Position numbers and translations under genes: made by a program. This document shows positions 25,774 to 34,471 of a stretch of DNA of 64,000 nucleotides, piece after piece. How positions within the stretch are numbered: the stretch's first letter is position 1; the number at the start of each line of letters is the position of its first letter. The notes beneath the pieces were generated by a model. It saw only the letters and a program-made list of their open reading frames with translations, did no database searches and was not told the DNA's origin. This DNA comes from Streptomyces hokutonensis (GTDB taxonomy: Bacteria > Actinomycetota > Actinomycetes > Streptomycetales > Streptomycetaceae), in the NCBI RefSeq assembly GCF_000376565.1, contig NZ_BARG01000052.1, positions 1 to 64,000 on the forward strand. Reading direction: 5' to 3'.

Positions 25774-26445
25774 GTGACCGTGCCGCACCCCGCGCCCCGC
25801 CGGCAGGGCGGCACCCAGAGCCGGGACATGGCCCTGGTCCGCTCCGAACTCCTGCGCACCGTCGGGGAGTTCTTCGCAGACCCGCAGGACATCGTCGCCT
25901 CCACCGCGCCCGCCTGGATCGGCGTCCTGCACCGCCTGCCCGCCGGACGCTCCACCGCCTCCCTCGTCGCCGACTGCCGACGCGTCACCGACCTCATCGC
26001 CGCCCAGGACGGCCTCGCGGCCCGCGCCGGCATCGGCGAGGCGGCCGACTCCGTCGGCGGTCTGCACGACTCCTACCAGGACGCGTGCGACGCGCTGCGC
26101 CTCGGCGCCCGGTTCGCGGACACCGACCGAGTCCACCCGATCACCGACCTGCGGGTCCACCAGGTGGTGACGGCGGTGAGCCAGTCCGCGCGCCACCGGC
26201 TGCTGGAACTCACCGCCACCGAACTGCGCGCCCAGCCGGACTGGCCGGCCCTCCGCGACACGGTCACCGCCTGGTGCGAGAGCGGCTTCAACCTCGTCCG
26301 CACGGCCGAGGCACTGCACATCCACCGCAACACCGTCGTCTACCGGATGAACAAGATCGAGCAGATCACCGGCCGCCCGCTGCGGGAGTACCGGACGGCC
26401 ATGGCGCTCTATCTCGCCTGCCTGGCCGACCGGTTGGGGCACTGA
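25774..26445 (+). pseudogene. CdaR/PucR-type regulator, 5'-truncated
   Basis: The frame encodes the C-terminal 223 residues of a sugar-diacid-regulator-like protein: a GGDEF-like middle segment (VRSELLRTVGEFFADPQDIV, APAWIGVLHRLPAGRS) and the PucR HTH (TAWCESGFNLVRTAEALHIH then RNTVVYRMNKIEQITGRPLR). Complete CdaR proteins are about 370-390 residues with an N-terminal diacid-binding domain; that domain is absent. The available GTG at 25774 has no convincing ribosome site and the frame is open further upstream into the DadA remnant. A protein with only the HTH might still bind DNA if expressed, but the shared promoter region appears deleted. Confidence 0.75.
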
Positions 26446-26455
26446 ACGCGCCCCG

Positions 26456-28888
26456 TCACACGCCTCCGGCCCGTGCGCGGAGCATGCGGCCCACCTCGTC
26501 CGAGCGCTCCAGGAGCGTGGTGCGGATCACCGGCACCGCTTCCTGGGAGGACTCCCGGGCCCGCTCGATGTACCCCGGGCCGATCGCGTGCAGCGGGAAG
26601 AGGTGGCGCGTGTAGCCCATCGCCAGGATCATTCCGCCCTGGTGCAGCTTCGGGACTGCCTCCAGATAGCGTTCCGCGTAGGGAGCCAGCAGCGAGTCCT
26701 GGTCCGGGCGCCAGAAGGCCGCCGCCACCGCACCCACCGCGTTGATGGGGACGGCACGGTCCACGGCCAGCCGCTGCCAGACCTCCGCCTTCGAGGCGGC
26801 GTCGGGCAGCGCGGCCCGGACGGCCAAGGCACGGGTCCAGGCGTCGGGGTCCGGGTCGCGGGCGAGCAGCTGCTCGGTCTCCGAGGCGACGTCCCCACCC
26901 AGTTCCGCGTCGCGGACGAGCGCACGCCAGTGCAAGTCCACGTCGGCACCGGCCAGTTCGCGGAGCCGGTCGAGATCGTTCCTGGTCGTCGCGGTACGGG
27001 CAAGACCGCGCAGCGCGACCTGACGGCGGCCGGGATCGTCGGCGAGCCGGAGACAGGCCGCCGCCACCGCCGCCGACAGTGCGGTCCGTTCGGCGGCCGG
27101 CGCCCAGAGTTCGGCGATGTTCGCGGCGAGGTTCAGATACGGCTCGATCACCGCGTCGGAGGTCTCGGCCACCAGCAGCGCGGTGAGGCTCCGCCCGGCC
27201 TCTGCCGCCGTGGCCTCGCCGGTGATCAGCATGTCCCACACGGTGGCCGCGGCCACGCCCCGCGAGATGGCGGTGGGCAACCGCGCCGCCGTACGGAACA
27301 GGGCGTCCCTGGTCGCGGGGTCCGGGCGGGTCGTCGCGAAGGTCAGGTCGTCGTCGTTGATCAACAGCACGTCGGCGGGCGGGAGTCCGGTCACCGGGGT
27401 CCGGGTCTCGGTCACCTCGACCCGCACCAGCGCCCGCCGTTCCAGCCCGTCGCCGTTCTCCCCGTACGCGCCCACGGCCAGCACCTGCGGACGCGGGGTG
27501 CCGTCGGCCACCAGCGTGAGGGTGTCGCCGTCGCGCTCCAGTGTGAAGCGGTCGGTGCCGGCCGTGCCCAGCCAGGCTGTGCGCCAGGTGTCGAGGTCGC
27601 GGCCACTGGCCTCCGACAGCGAGTCGATGAGGTCCTGGAGCGTGGTGTTGCCCCACGCGTGCTGGGCGAAATAGGCGGCCATGCCGGCCCTGAAGTTCTC
27701 TTCGCCGACGTACGTCTTGAGCTGCTGGAGGACGGAAGCGCCCTTGGGATAGGTGATGTTGTCGAAGATCGAAGCCGCCTGGGCGACATCGTGGATGGGC
27801 TGGTGGATCGGATGCGAGGCGGGGCCCTGGTCGGACAGATACGCGCTGATCTTGCCGATCATCAGATGGCTCGCCCACACGTCGGTGTGCCGGGTGGCCT
27901 GCTCGGCGGCCCAGTGGCAGGCGAACTCCGCGAACGCCTCGTTCAGCCAGAGGTCGTCCCACCAGCGCATGGTGACGATGTTGCCGAACCACATGTGCGC
28001 CATCTCGTGCAGCAACACCCGTGCCAGCAGCCCGTGTTCGGCCGGAGTCGGCGCGGCCCGCCGCAGGAACGCGTCCGACCACGTCACACAGCCGTAGTTC
28101 TCCATCGCCCCGCCGAACTCCGGCACGAACACCTGGTCGTACCTGCGCTGCGGGAACGGCATCGCGAAGGCCTCGGCGTAGAAGGCGAGACCCTGACGGG
28201 TGAGGGTGAACATCTCCTCGGCGTCCCGCTCGAGGACCTCGGCGAGCGAACGGCGGGCGTACAGGCCCAGGCTGTGGCCGTCCACCTCGCGGCGGATCTC
28301 GTGGAAGGGGCCCGCGTTGATGACCGTGTTGTACGTCGACAGGGGCGGAGTGTCCGGGAACGTCCACCGCCGGGCCGCGCCCAGCTCCTCCACGTCCGCG
28401 TCACCGGAGTTGCTGGTGACCGTCCACGTGGCCGGTGCGGTGACGGTGAAGGCGTGCGGCGCCTTCAGGTCGGGCTGGTCGAAGCAGGCCCACACGAAGC
28501 GGGCCTCGTCCGGTTCGAAACTCATCCACACGTACACCTCGCCGTCACCGGGGTCCGTCGCCCGGTGCACGCCCTCACCGGCGGTGGTGTCGGCCTGCAC
28601 GCTCTCCACGCGCAGCACGTTGTGCGCGGCGAGACCGGTGAGCTGGATCCGCCCGTCCTCGCCGGGGCCGACCTCGACGCCGTTCAGCGTGGCGCTGAGC
28701 ACCCGGGCCGCGCAGTCGACGAAGGTCGCCGCGCCCGGCTCACGGCAGGTGAACGCCACGGTGGAGACCGAGCGGACCTCCGGCCCGTCGGGCAGCGCGG
28801 TCAGATCGACGTCCACGTCGTACCGCTCGACCGCGATCAGCGCGGCGCGGAGCTCGGCTTCGGTACGGGTCAGGCTTCGGATCCCCAT
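26456..28888 (-). CDS. pepN: aminopeptidase N
   Basis: An 810-residue M1-family zinc metallopeptidase. It carries the substrate-anchoring GAMEN motif (FGGAMENYGCVTW), the zinc motif HEMAHMWFGN with the third ligand in NEAFAEFACHWAAEQ, and the proton-donor tyrosine region downstream. N-terminal beta domain, thermolysin-like domain and C-terminal helical ERAP-like domain follow in order, and the length is usual for actinobacterial PepN. It removes N-terminal amino acids from peptides in the cytoplasm. Monocistronic, 10 nt from the end of the convergent CdaR remnant. Confidence 0.95.
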   Translation of the reverse strand: MGIRSLTRTEAELRAALIAVERYDVDVDLTALPDGPEVRSVSTVAFTCREPGAATFVDCAARVLSATLNGVEVGPGEDGRIQLTGLAAHNVLRVESVQADTTAGEGVHRATDPGDGEVYVWMSFEPDEARFVWACFDQPDLKAPHAFTVTAPATWTVTSNSGDADVEELGAARRWTFPDTPPLSTYNTVINAGPFHEIRREVDGHSLGLYARRSLAEVLERDAEEMFTLTRQGLAFYAEAFAMPFPQRRYDQVFVPEFGGAMENYGCVTWSDAFLRRAAPTPAEHGLLARVLLHEMAHMWFGNIVTMRWWDDLWLNEAFAEFACHWAAEQATRHTDVWASHLMIGKISAYLSDQGPASHPIHQPIHDVAQAASIFDNITYPKGASVLQQLKTYVGEENFRAGMAAYFAQHAWGNTTLQDLIDSLSEASGRDLDTWRTAWLGTAGTDRFTLERDGDTLTLVADGTPRPQVLAVGAYGENGDGLERRALVRVEVTETRTPVTGLPPADVLLINDDDLTFATTRPDPATRDALFRTAARLPTAISRGVAAATVWDMLITGEATAAEAGRSLTALLVAETSDAVIEPYLNLAANIAELWAPAAERTALSAAVAAACLRLADDPGRRQVALRGLARTATTRNDLDRLRELAGADVDLHWRALVRDAELGGDVASETEQLLARDPDPDAWTRALAVRAALPDAASKAEVWQRLAVDRAVPINAVGAVAAAFWRPDQDSLLAPYAERYLEAVPKLHQGGMILAMGYTRHLFPLHAIGPGYIERARESSQEAVPVIRTTLLERSDEVGRMLRARAGGV

Positions 28889-29051
28889 GTGTCCTCCCTC
28901 GGCAGACAGCGGCCGTCAGCCTATGCCGGAGATCGCCGGGCGGCGCAGGGTTTTCGGCGCCCACGGACGGGTCGGCGGGCAGTTGTACGACGTCGACCCC
29001 GCTGCGCGGCCGGTACGCCGGGCGCTCGCTCCCGCCCGGGCGCCCGGCGTA
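28889..29051. other. upstream region of pepN, no gene
   Basis: Contains the pepN leader and presumably its promoter. Together with the MITE-like element and the bases 29257-29328 it makes a 440-bp stretch without a protein gene. No clear promoter boxes could be assigned. Confidence 0.4.
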
Positions 29052-29256
29052 CCAGGGCCTGTCTGACAATTCCCGTCTGCCTCGCGACGCCATGCACGCA
29101 CGCTCGCCGCACCGGGCGCAGACCCAAGTACGTCCAGTACGAGGGTCCACGCCCGGCACTCCCCCAGCCTCCGGCCGGGGGGGACCCCCAGAGCACGCAC
29201 CTGACGCCGCGAGGCCGCCCTCCGGGCGACGACGGGAATTGTCAGACAGGCCCTGG
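29052..29256. mobile_element. MITE-like element with perfect 26-bp terminal inverted repeats
   Basis: The ends are exact inverted copies: CCAGGGCCTGTCTGACAATT plus CCCGTC at 29052-29077 and its complement at 29231-29256. A second inner pair, GCCTCGCG (about 29079) and CGCGAGGC (about 29208-29215), extends the fold, and the centre contains CTCCGGCCGGGGGGGACCCC. The 205-bp unit has no transposase gene and no convincing target duplication. Small elements with such GTCTGACAATTCCCGTC ends are dispersed in Streptomyces genomes (recalled from general experience), and antisense reading of them gives spurious short proteins. It would be mobilised in trans by a transposase recognising these ends. Confidence 0.75.
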
Positions 29257-29328
29257 CGGACGGGGCCGTCGGCGTGCCCGGTGCTCATCCCCGCACGAGC
29301 GCCGAGCGCCGCCGCCGGCCCCGCCGTC

Positions 29329-30081
29329 TCACCGCCCCCGCAGGCCCGTGCCGATCACCCGGGCGGTACGGCGGGCGGTCTCGGCGAGCCGCTCCAAGTG
29401 GTGTGCCGGATCGGTGAGGACACAGAGCGCGGCCAGGGGCGTGGCGCCCGAGCCGAACAGTGGAACCGCCGCACAGCACACCCCGGTCACCACTTCCTCC
29501 CGGTCGAACGCGACACCCCGCTCCCGGATCGCGGCGGCGTCCCGCGGCCAGGAGGCGGGAAGCGGCCCGAGCAGCGGTGCCGGGACGGCCGTGGCCACCA
29601 GGACCTTGCCCGCCGCGGTGAACCACGGCCAGGTCATCCGGGTCTGCAGCGGATCGAGCTGTTCGATGTCGTCGGGGCACCACTCGACCATCAGCGTCTC
29701 GCCCTTCCACAGCACGGCGATCCCCACCGTCGTACCCGTGAGCTGCGCCAGCCGGCGCATCGGTTCCCGAGCCGCGGCGCGCAGCCGGGGATGCGGCTGC
29801 CAGGCCCGCCCGAGCCGGAACATCCGCCGACCCACCCGGTAGCTCCCTCCGCACCGCTCGACCGCGCCCAGGTCCGCCAGCTGCTCCAGCAGCCGGTACG
29901 CGGTCGTCTTGGGCAGCCCGCAGTCGGACGCCAGCCTCGTCGGCCCCGCCTCCACGGCCTGCTCCACCGCCTCCAGCAACGCGAACGCGCCCTCCAACAC
30001 GCTTCTTCCGCCGGTGCTTGCCGTGGCGGCCGTCGGTAACGTCTCCGGCCGCCGTACCGGCACCCGTGTCCCGGGTGCCAT
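29329..30081 (-). CDS. IclR-family transcriptional regulator
   Basis: A 250-residue regulator. ATG 30081 has AGGGGAAG just upstream; GTG 30099 is an alternative. The N-terminal winged helix is FALLEAVEQAVEAGPTRLAS, CGLPKTTAYRLLEQLADLGA with the wing GGSYRVGRRMFRLG; the C-terminal effector domain includes AAAREPMRRLAQLTGTTVGI and GVAFDREEVVTGVCCAAVPL. IclR proteins bind small carboxylic or aromatic acids and repress or activate neighbouring catabolic genes. It is divergent from the AfsR-type regulator gene; no catabolic gene adjoins it directly, so its target is open. Confidence 0.9.
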   Translation of the reverse strand: MAPGTRVPVRRPETLPTAATASTGGRSVLEGAFALLEAVEQAVEAGPTRLASDCGLPKTTAYRLLEQLADLGAVERCGGSYRVGRRMFRLGRAWQPHPRLRAAAREPMRRLAQLTGTTVGIAVLWKGETLMVEWCPDDIEQLDPLQTRMTWPWFTAAGKVLVATAVPAPLLGPLPASWPRDAAAIRERGVAFDREEVVTGVCCAAVPLFGSGATPLAALCVLTDPAHHLERLAETARRTARVIGTGLRGR

Positions 30082-30224
30082 CACTTCCCCTGTGATCACG
30101 CTCTCGCCCCCGTTTGCCTGTTGCGCAGCCGCCAGGCGACGGCCCTGCCGTGGTGCTCGAACGGCGCCCCGGTCCGGGCCCGTTCGCTCCCCAGCAGACT
30201 GGCACCGGAGTGTGGCTGGAAACC

Positions 30225-30254
30225 TTGTCGAAGCCTTGTCGCGCCGCGTACACG
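30225..30254 (+). promoter_or_regulatory. SARP-like direct repeats upstream of the AfsR-type gene
   Basis: TTGTCGA (30225-30231) and TTGTCGC (30236-30242) repeat with an exact 11-bp period inside CCTTGTCGAAGCCTTGTCG. A candidate -10, TACACG (30249-30254), follows six to seven nt later. SARP-family activators bind heptamer repeats one helical turn apart just upstream of the -10. The GTG start with AGGAGG lies at 30280. Autoregulation is inferred. Confidence 0.5.
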
Positions 30255-30279
30255 TCCGTGAAAGAAAGGAGGAGGCTTT

Positions 30280-33123
30280 GTGCAGGGGGTGGCGCACACC
30301 ATGGTGGACGTGCAGTTGCTGGGGCCCGTGGAACTGTCGGCGGCGGGGCGCGCGGTGGAGGTGGGCCCGCCCCAACGCCGTACCGTGATGGCCGCGTTGG
30401 CCGTGGACGTCGGCCGGCCCGTCGCGGCGGACGTGGTCATGGAGCGGGTCTGGGGCACGCGCGCGCCGGACGGGGCGCGCGGCGCCGTGCACGCCCATGT
30501 CGCCCGGATCCGGCGGGTGTGCGAGCAGGCCGCGCAGACCGCGCGGGAACCCTTGTCCGTGGTGCGCCGCTCCGGCGGCTACCTCCTGGAGGCCCGCCCG
30601 GACCAGGTGGACGTCTACCGCTTCCGGCAGTTGGTGGACCAGGCACGCACCGCGGGCCCGGCCGACACGGAGCGGGCCCGACTGCTGCGCGAGGCGCTGG
30701 ACCTGTGGCGCGGGGAGCCGCTGTCCGGTCTGCGCGGGCAGTGGGCGGCCCGGATGCGCGAGGCCTGGCGCCGCCAGCACCAGGACGCCGCCGTCGGCTG
30801 GGCCCGCGCGGAACTGGGCCACAGCGATCCAGCCTCCGTCATCGGCCCGCTGACCGGCCTGCTCGGCGAGTACCCCCTTGCGGAACCCCTCGCCGAGGCC
30901 CTGATGCGCGCCCTGCACGAGAGCGGCCGCAGCGCGGAGGCCCTCGACTGCTACGCGGCCGTCCGCAAACGCCTCGCGGAGGAACTGGGCACCGACACCG
31001 GACCGGCACTGCGCCAACTGCACCAGACGATCCTGCGCGGCCACCGCCCCGGCCCCGCCAAGCGGCCCAAACCGTCCGAGACGGCCCGGCCGGCCGAACG
31101 CCCCGCCCAACTCCCCATGACCGTACGGGGATTCACCGGCCGGGACGAAGAACTGGCCCGGCTCGAGGAGATCCTCGCCTCGGCGCAGGGCGAGTTCGCC
31201 GCCGTGGTGATCTCGGCGGTCTCCGGCATGGCGGGCGTGGGCAAGACCGCCCTCGCGGTGCACTGGGCCCGCCGCGCCGAAAACGCCTTCCCCGACGGGC
31301 AGTTGTATGTGAACCTGCGCGGCTTCGATCCGCAGGGCGCGGTGATGCCCCCGACCGAGGCGGTCCGCGGGTTCCTGGACGCGCTCGGCGTACGGCCGGA
31401 CCGGGTGCCGCCGGGTCTGGAGGCCCAAGTCGGGCTCTACCGCAGCCTGCTGACGGGACGTCGGATGCTGGTCGTGCTCGACAACGCGCGCGACGAGGAA
31501 CAAGTACGGCCGCTGCTGCCGGGGGCGGTCGGCTGCATGGCTCTGGTGACCAGCCGGAACCGGCTCACCGGGCTGGCCGCGACCGAGGGCGCCCATCTGC
31601 TCGCGGTCGACCCGCTGACGCCGGACGCGGCACGGGACGTCCTCGCGGAACGGCTCGGGACGGGCCGGGTGGCCGCCGAACCGGAGGCTGTCGCGGACGT
31701 CGTCACCTGGTGCGCGGGACTGCCGCTGGCCCTGGCGGTAGTGTCGGCCCGGGCCGCCGCCCAGCCCAGACGGCCCCTGGGCACGCTCGCCGAGGAACTC
31801 CGTGAGGCGGGCGGCCGGTTGGACGCGCTCGACGGCGGCGAGGAGGCCAGCCAGGTACGGGCCGTGTTCTCGTGGTCCTACAGCGCGCTCAGCCCGGCCG
31901 CCGCCCGGCTGTTCCGGCTGCTGGCACTGCACCCGGGCCCGGACCTCTCACGGGACGCGGCCGCCGCCCTGGCCGGTGCCCCGCCGGAGCGCGTCCGGGG
32001 ACTGCTCGCCGAACTGACCGGCGGGCATCTGCTGCTCGAGCAGGCTCCGGGCCGATATGCGTTCCACGACCTGTTACGTGTCTACGCGGGGGAGTTGGTG
32101 GCCGCGTACGACGACGAATGGGAACGGCGGGCGGCCCTGCACCGGATGATGGACCACTACCTGCACTCCGCACGGGCGGCCGACGTCCTGGTGACCCCGC
32201 AGCCCAACCCGGTCGCCTCCTCCGCGCCGAGATCGGGCGCGAACCCGGTGGAGCCCGAGGACTACGGCAGAGCGCTCGCCTGGCTCGTCGCCGAACACCC
32301 GGTCCTGCTGGAGATCGTGCGGCAGCCGCCGCCGGGTTTCGACGGCCATGTGTGGCGACTGGTCACCGTGCTGACCACCTTCCTGGACCGGCACGGCCAC
32401 TGGGAGGCGCTGCTGACCGCCGGGCACAGCGCGCTCGCGGCGGCCGAACGGGACGGCGACCTGGTCGGCAGAGCGGGCTCCCACCGCGGACTCGGCCTGG
32501 CCCTGGATCGCCTCAAGAGCCCGGAACCGGCCCGGGAGCATTACTTACGGGCGTTGGAACTCTTCGCCGAACTGGGCAGCGACGCGGGTCAGGCCCGTAC
32601 CCATCAGCATCTCTCGCGGATGTCGGGAGCCCAGGGCAACCCCGGACTGGCGCTGGAACACGCCTACCGGAGCCTGGAGCACTACCGCAGGGCCGACGAC
32701 CCGGCGGGACAGGCCGCGGCGCTCAACCACATCGGCTGGATGGAGGCCCAACTAGGCGAACACCACAGCGCGTTGGCGCACTGCGAGCAGGCACTCGAAC
32801 TCGCCAGGGCGGCCGGCGACGTGGACGGACAGGCCCACATCTCCGACAGCCTCGGCTACATCCACCACCGACTCGGCCGCCACCAACAGGCCGTCGACCG
32901 CTACCGGGAGGCGGCGGCCCTGTTCCGCGCCACCGGCGAACGCCGCAGCGAGGCCGCCTGTCTGCTCTGCCTCGGCGACACCCACCACAGCGCCGGCCAG
33001 CCCGACGCGGCCCACGCGGTCTGGGCCCGCGCCCTCGCCCTCACCGACGAACTCGGTCTGCCCGACGACGATTCCCTCCGCGCCGATCTCCGCGACCGCA
33101 TCAGCGAACTGCCCCTGCCGTAG
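30280..33123 (+). CDS. AfsR/SARP-family regulator with NB-ARC and TPR domains
   Basis: A 947-residue pleiotropic-type regulator. GTG 30280 has AAAGGAGGAGG ideally placed. Order: OmpR-like winged helix (MVDVQLLGPVELSAAGRAVE ... SVVRRSGGYLLEA, residues about 8-105), bacterial transcriptional-activation domain (about 110-255, with ALMRALHESGRSAEALDCYA), NB-ARC ATPase (about 280-560; Walker A SGMAGVGKTALAVHW, Walker B-like MLVVLDNARDEEQVRPLLPG), and C-terminal TPRs (about 700-940; AAALNHIGWMEAQLGEHHSA, AHISDSLGYIHHRLGRHQQA). AfsR-type proteins integrate phosphorylation or nucleotide signals and activate secondary metabolism. No biosynthetic cluster is adjacent; the flanking genes are IclR and an MFS transporter. 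The 3' end overlaps the convergent MFS gene by 23 bp. Confidence 0.92.
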   Translation: MQGVAHTMVDVQLLGPVELSAAGRAVEVGPPQRRTVMAALAVDVGRPVAADVVMERVWGTRAPDGARGAVHAHVARIRRVCEQAAQTAREPLSVVRRSGGYLLEARPDQVDVYRFRQLVDQARTAGPADTERARLLREALDLWRGEPLSGLRGQWAARMREAWRRQHQDAAVGWARAELGHSDPASVIGPLTGLLGEYPLAEPLAEALMRALHESGRSAEALDCYAAVRKRLAEELGTDTGPALRQLHQTILRGHRPGPAKRPKPSETARPAERPAQLPMTVRGFTGRDEELARLEEILASAQGEFAAVVISAVSGMAGVGKTALAVHWARRAENAFPDGQLYVNLRGFDPQGAVMPPTEAVRGFLDALGVRPDRVPPGLEAQVGLYRSLLTGRRMLVVLDNARDEEQVRPLLPGAVGCMALVTSRNRLTGLAATEGAHLLAVDPLTPDAARDVLAERLGTGRVAAEPEAVADVVTWCAGLPLALAVVSARAAAQPRRPLGTLAEELREAGGRLDALDGGEEASQVRAVFSWSYSALSPAAARLFRLLALHPGPDLSRDAAAALAGAPPERVRGLLAELTGGHLLLEQAPGRYAFHDLLRVYAGELVAAYDDEWERRAALHRMMDHYLHSARAADVLVTPQPNPVASSAPRSGANPVEPEDYGRALAWLVAEHPVLLEIVRQPPPGFDGHVWRLVTVLTTFLDRHGHWEALLTAGHSALAAAERDGDLVGRAGSHRGLGLALDRLKSPEPAREHYLRALELFAELGSDAGQARTHQHLSRMSGAQGNPGLALEHAYRSLEHYRRADDPAGQAAALNHIGWMEAQLGEHHSALAHCEQALELARAAGDVDGQAHISDSLGYIHHRLGRHQQAVDRYREAAALFRATGERRSEAACLLCLGDTHHSAGQPDAAHAVWARALALTDELGLPDDDSLRADLRDRISELPLP

Positions 33124-34342
33124 CGGGCCGCGCGGATTCGACCGCGGCCACGCCGCGCAGCCCGAGGCTGAGGACGGCACCGACGGCCGCGCAGGCGCAG
33201 GTGATCCACCAGGTGGAGTGCCAACCTCCGGTGCGGGTCGCCAGCCACGCCGCGACGGTGGGACCCACGAAACTGCCCGCGTTGAACAGCTGCTGGATCA
33301 ACCCCATGGTGGCCGGTGCCGAACCGCCCGCCGGCGTCAGCCCACCGATCATGCGCAGCAGCGTCGCCGGTATCGCCCCACCGGTCAGCGAGAAGGCGAC
33401 GACACACAGGAACTGCCAGGCGGTACCCGCCGGGACACGGTGCCAGTCAACAGCGAAGGCCAGCAGGGAGGTTGACGCCATCAGCGCGAAGGCGGGCACG
33501 ACGACGGCGCGCACGGCCAGCCCGCGTCTCAACAGCGCAGCGGTGCCGATCGAACCGACGGCGTTCACCGCACCGACCGCGGCGCTCAGCACCCCCGGCC
33601 AACTGCCCGTCATCCCGCCGTCGCGGTAGACGGTCGGCAGAAACCCGACCACGGCCATCCACGGCAGCGTGTAGCAGGCGAAGACGAGTCCGGCCGTCCA
33701 GGGCGCGGGAGCCCGGACGGTACGGCCGATGCGCGCGAGGGCAGCCGCCGCGCCCCGCCCATCGCCCGCGTCGTCACGCGGAACGCGGGCCAGCACCCAC
33801 GGCAGCGGCGCCAGTGCGACCACCGCCATGCCCCACCACCACACCCGCCACGACACCACCTGGAGCGCCAGCGCGCCGACCACCAGCCCGGCGAAGGTGG
33901 AGATGCCCTGGTAGGCGCCCCAGAAGCCCATGGCCGTGGTGAAGCGGCCCGGCGGAGCGGTGCGCCGGACCAGCCCCGGCCCGGTCACCGCGACCAGGAT
34001 GAAACCGGCCCCCTCCACCGCCCGAGAGACCATCAGCGGAGCCGCCGACCCGGCGAGACCGCCGCCGACCGAACCGAGGAACAGCAGCACAAGCCCCCCG
34101 CTCAGACAGCGTCGCTCACCGATCAGCTCGGCCAGCAGCGAGACGGCAAGTCCCCCGAGCATTCCGGCCAGTTGGACGATTCCCAGCAGGGTCCCGGCCT
34201 GGACCAGACTCAGCGACAGATCGTGCCGCAGGTACGGCAGCGCGGGCGGCACCTTCCACACCTGGAGCCCGGCGGCGACCCCGGCGGACACGACGACGAT
34301 CCAGGAGCCACCGGCACCGGCGGGGCAGGACTTCGAGACCAT
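33101..34342 (-). CDS. MFS transporter
   Basis: A 413-residue membrane protein with about 12 hydrophobic segments. Features of the major facilitator superfamily include GMLGGLAVSLLAELIGERRC in the loop between helices 2 and 3 and VEGAGFILVAVTGPGLVRRT for helix 4. It resembles the cyanate/nitrate or drug-efflux sort of 12-TM MFS; direction of transport cannot be told. AAGGA precedes the ATG. It is divergent from the Lrp/AsnC gene, which may control it, and its last codons overlap the end of the AfsR-type gene on the other strand. Confidence 0.88.
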   Translation of the reverse strand: MVSKSCPAGAGGSWIVVVSAGVAAGLQVWKVPPALPYLRHDLSLSLVQAGTLLGIVQLAGMLGGLAVSLLAELIGERRCLSGGLVLLFLGSVGGGLAGSAAPLMVSRAVEGAGFILVAVTGPGLVRRTAPPGRFTTAMGFWGAYQGISTFAGLVVGALALQVVSWRVWWWGMAVVALAPLPWVLARVPRDDAGDGRGAAAALARIGRTVRAPAPWTAGLVFACYTLPWMAVVGFLPTVYRDGGMTGSWPGVLSAAVGAVNAVGSIGTAALLRRGLAVRAVVVPAFALMASTSLLAFAVDWHRVPAGTAWQFLCVVAFSLTGGAIPATLLRMIGGLTPAGGSAPATMGLIQQLFNAGSFVGPTVAAWLATRTGGWHSTWWITCACAAVGAVLSLGLRGVAAVESARPATAGAVR

Positions 34343-34471
34343 GGCGGCGGTCCTTCAACGGGACGGAGACGGGAGACGGCCCACCACCTAGACCATGTGC
34401 CGGGGCATCAGCGCAACACAGGCCCCCTCCACTGCGACAGATGCTCAATGGTGTGCGATTCGGGTGTCAGA

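Noticed and set aside
28916..29200. 94-codon antisense frame across the MITE-like element (VLGSAPGAASVRAW type)
   Set aside because: It is read from the inverted-repeat element itself; such frames are repeatedly mis-annotated as proteins.
29329..31932. Very long frame that would make the IclR protein 867 residues
   Set aside because: The extra N-terminal part is antisense to the AfsR-type gene; the IclR start at 30081 has a ribosome site and gives the normal family length.
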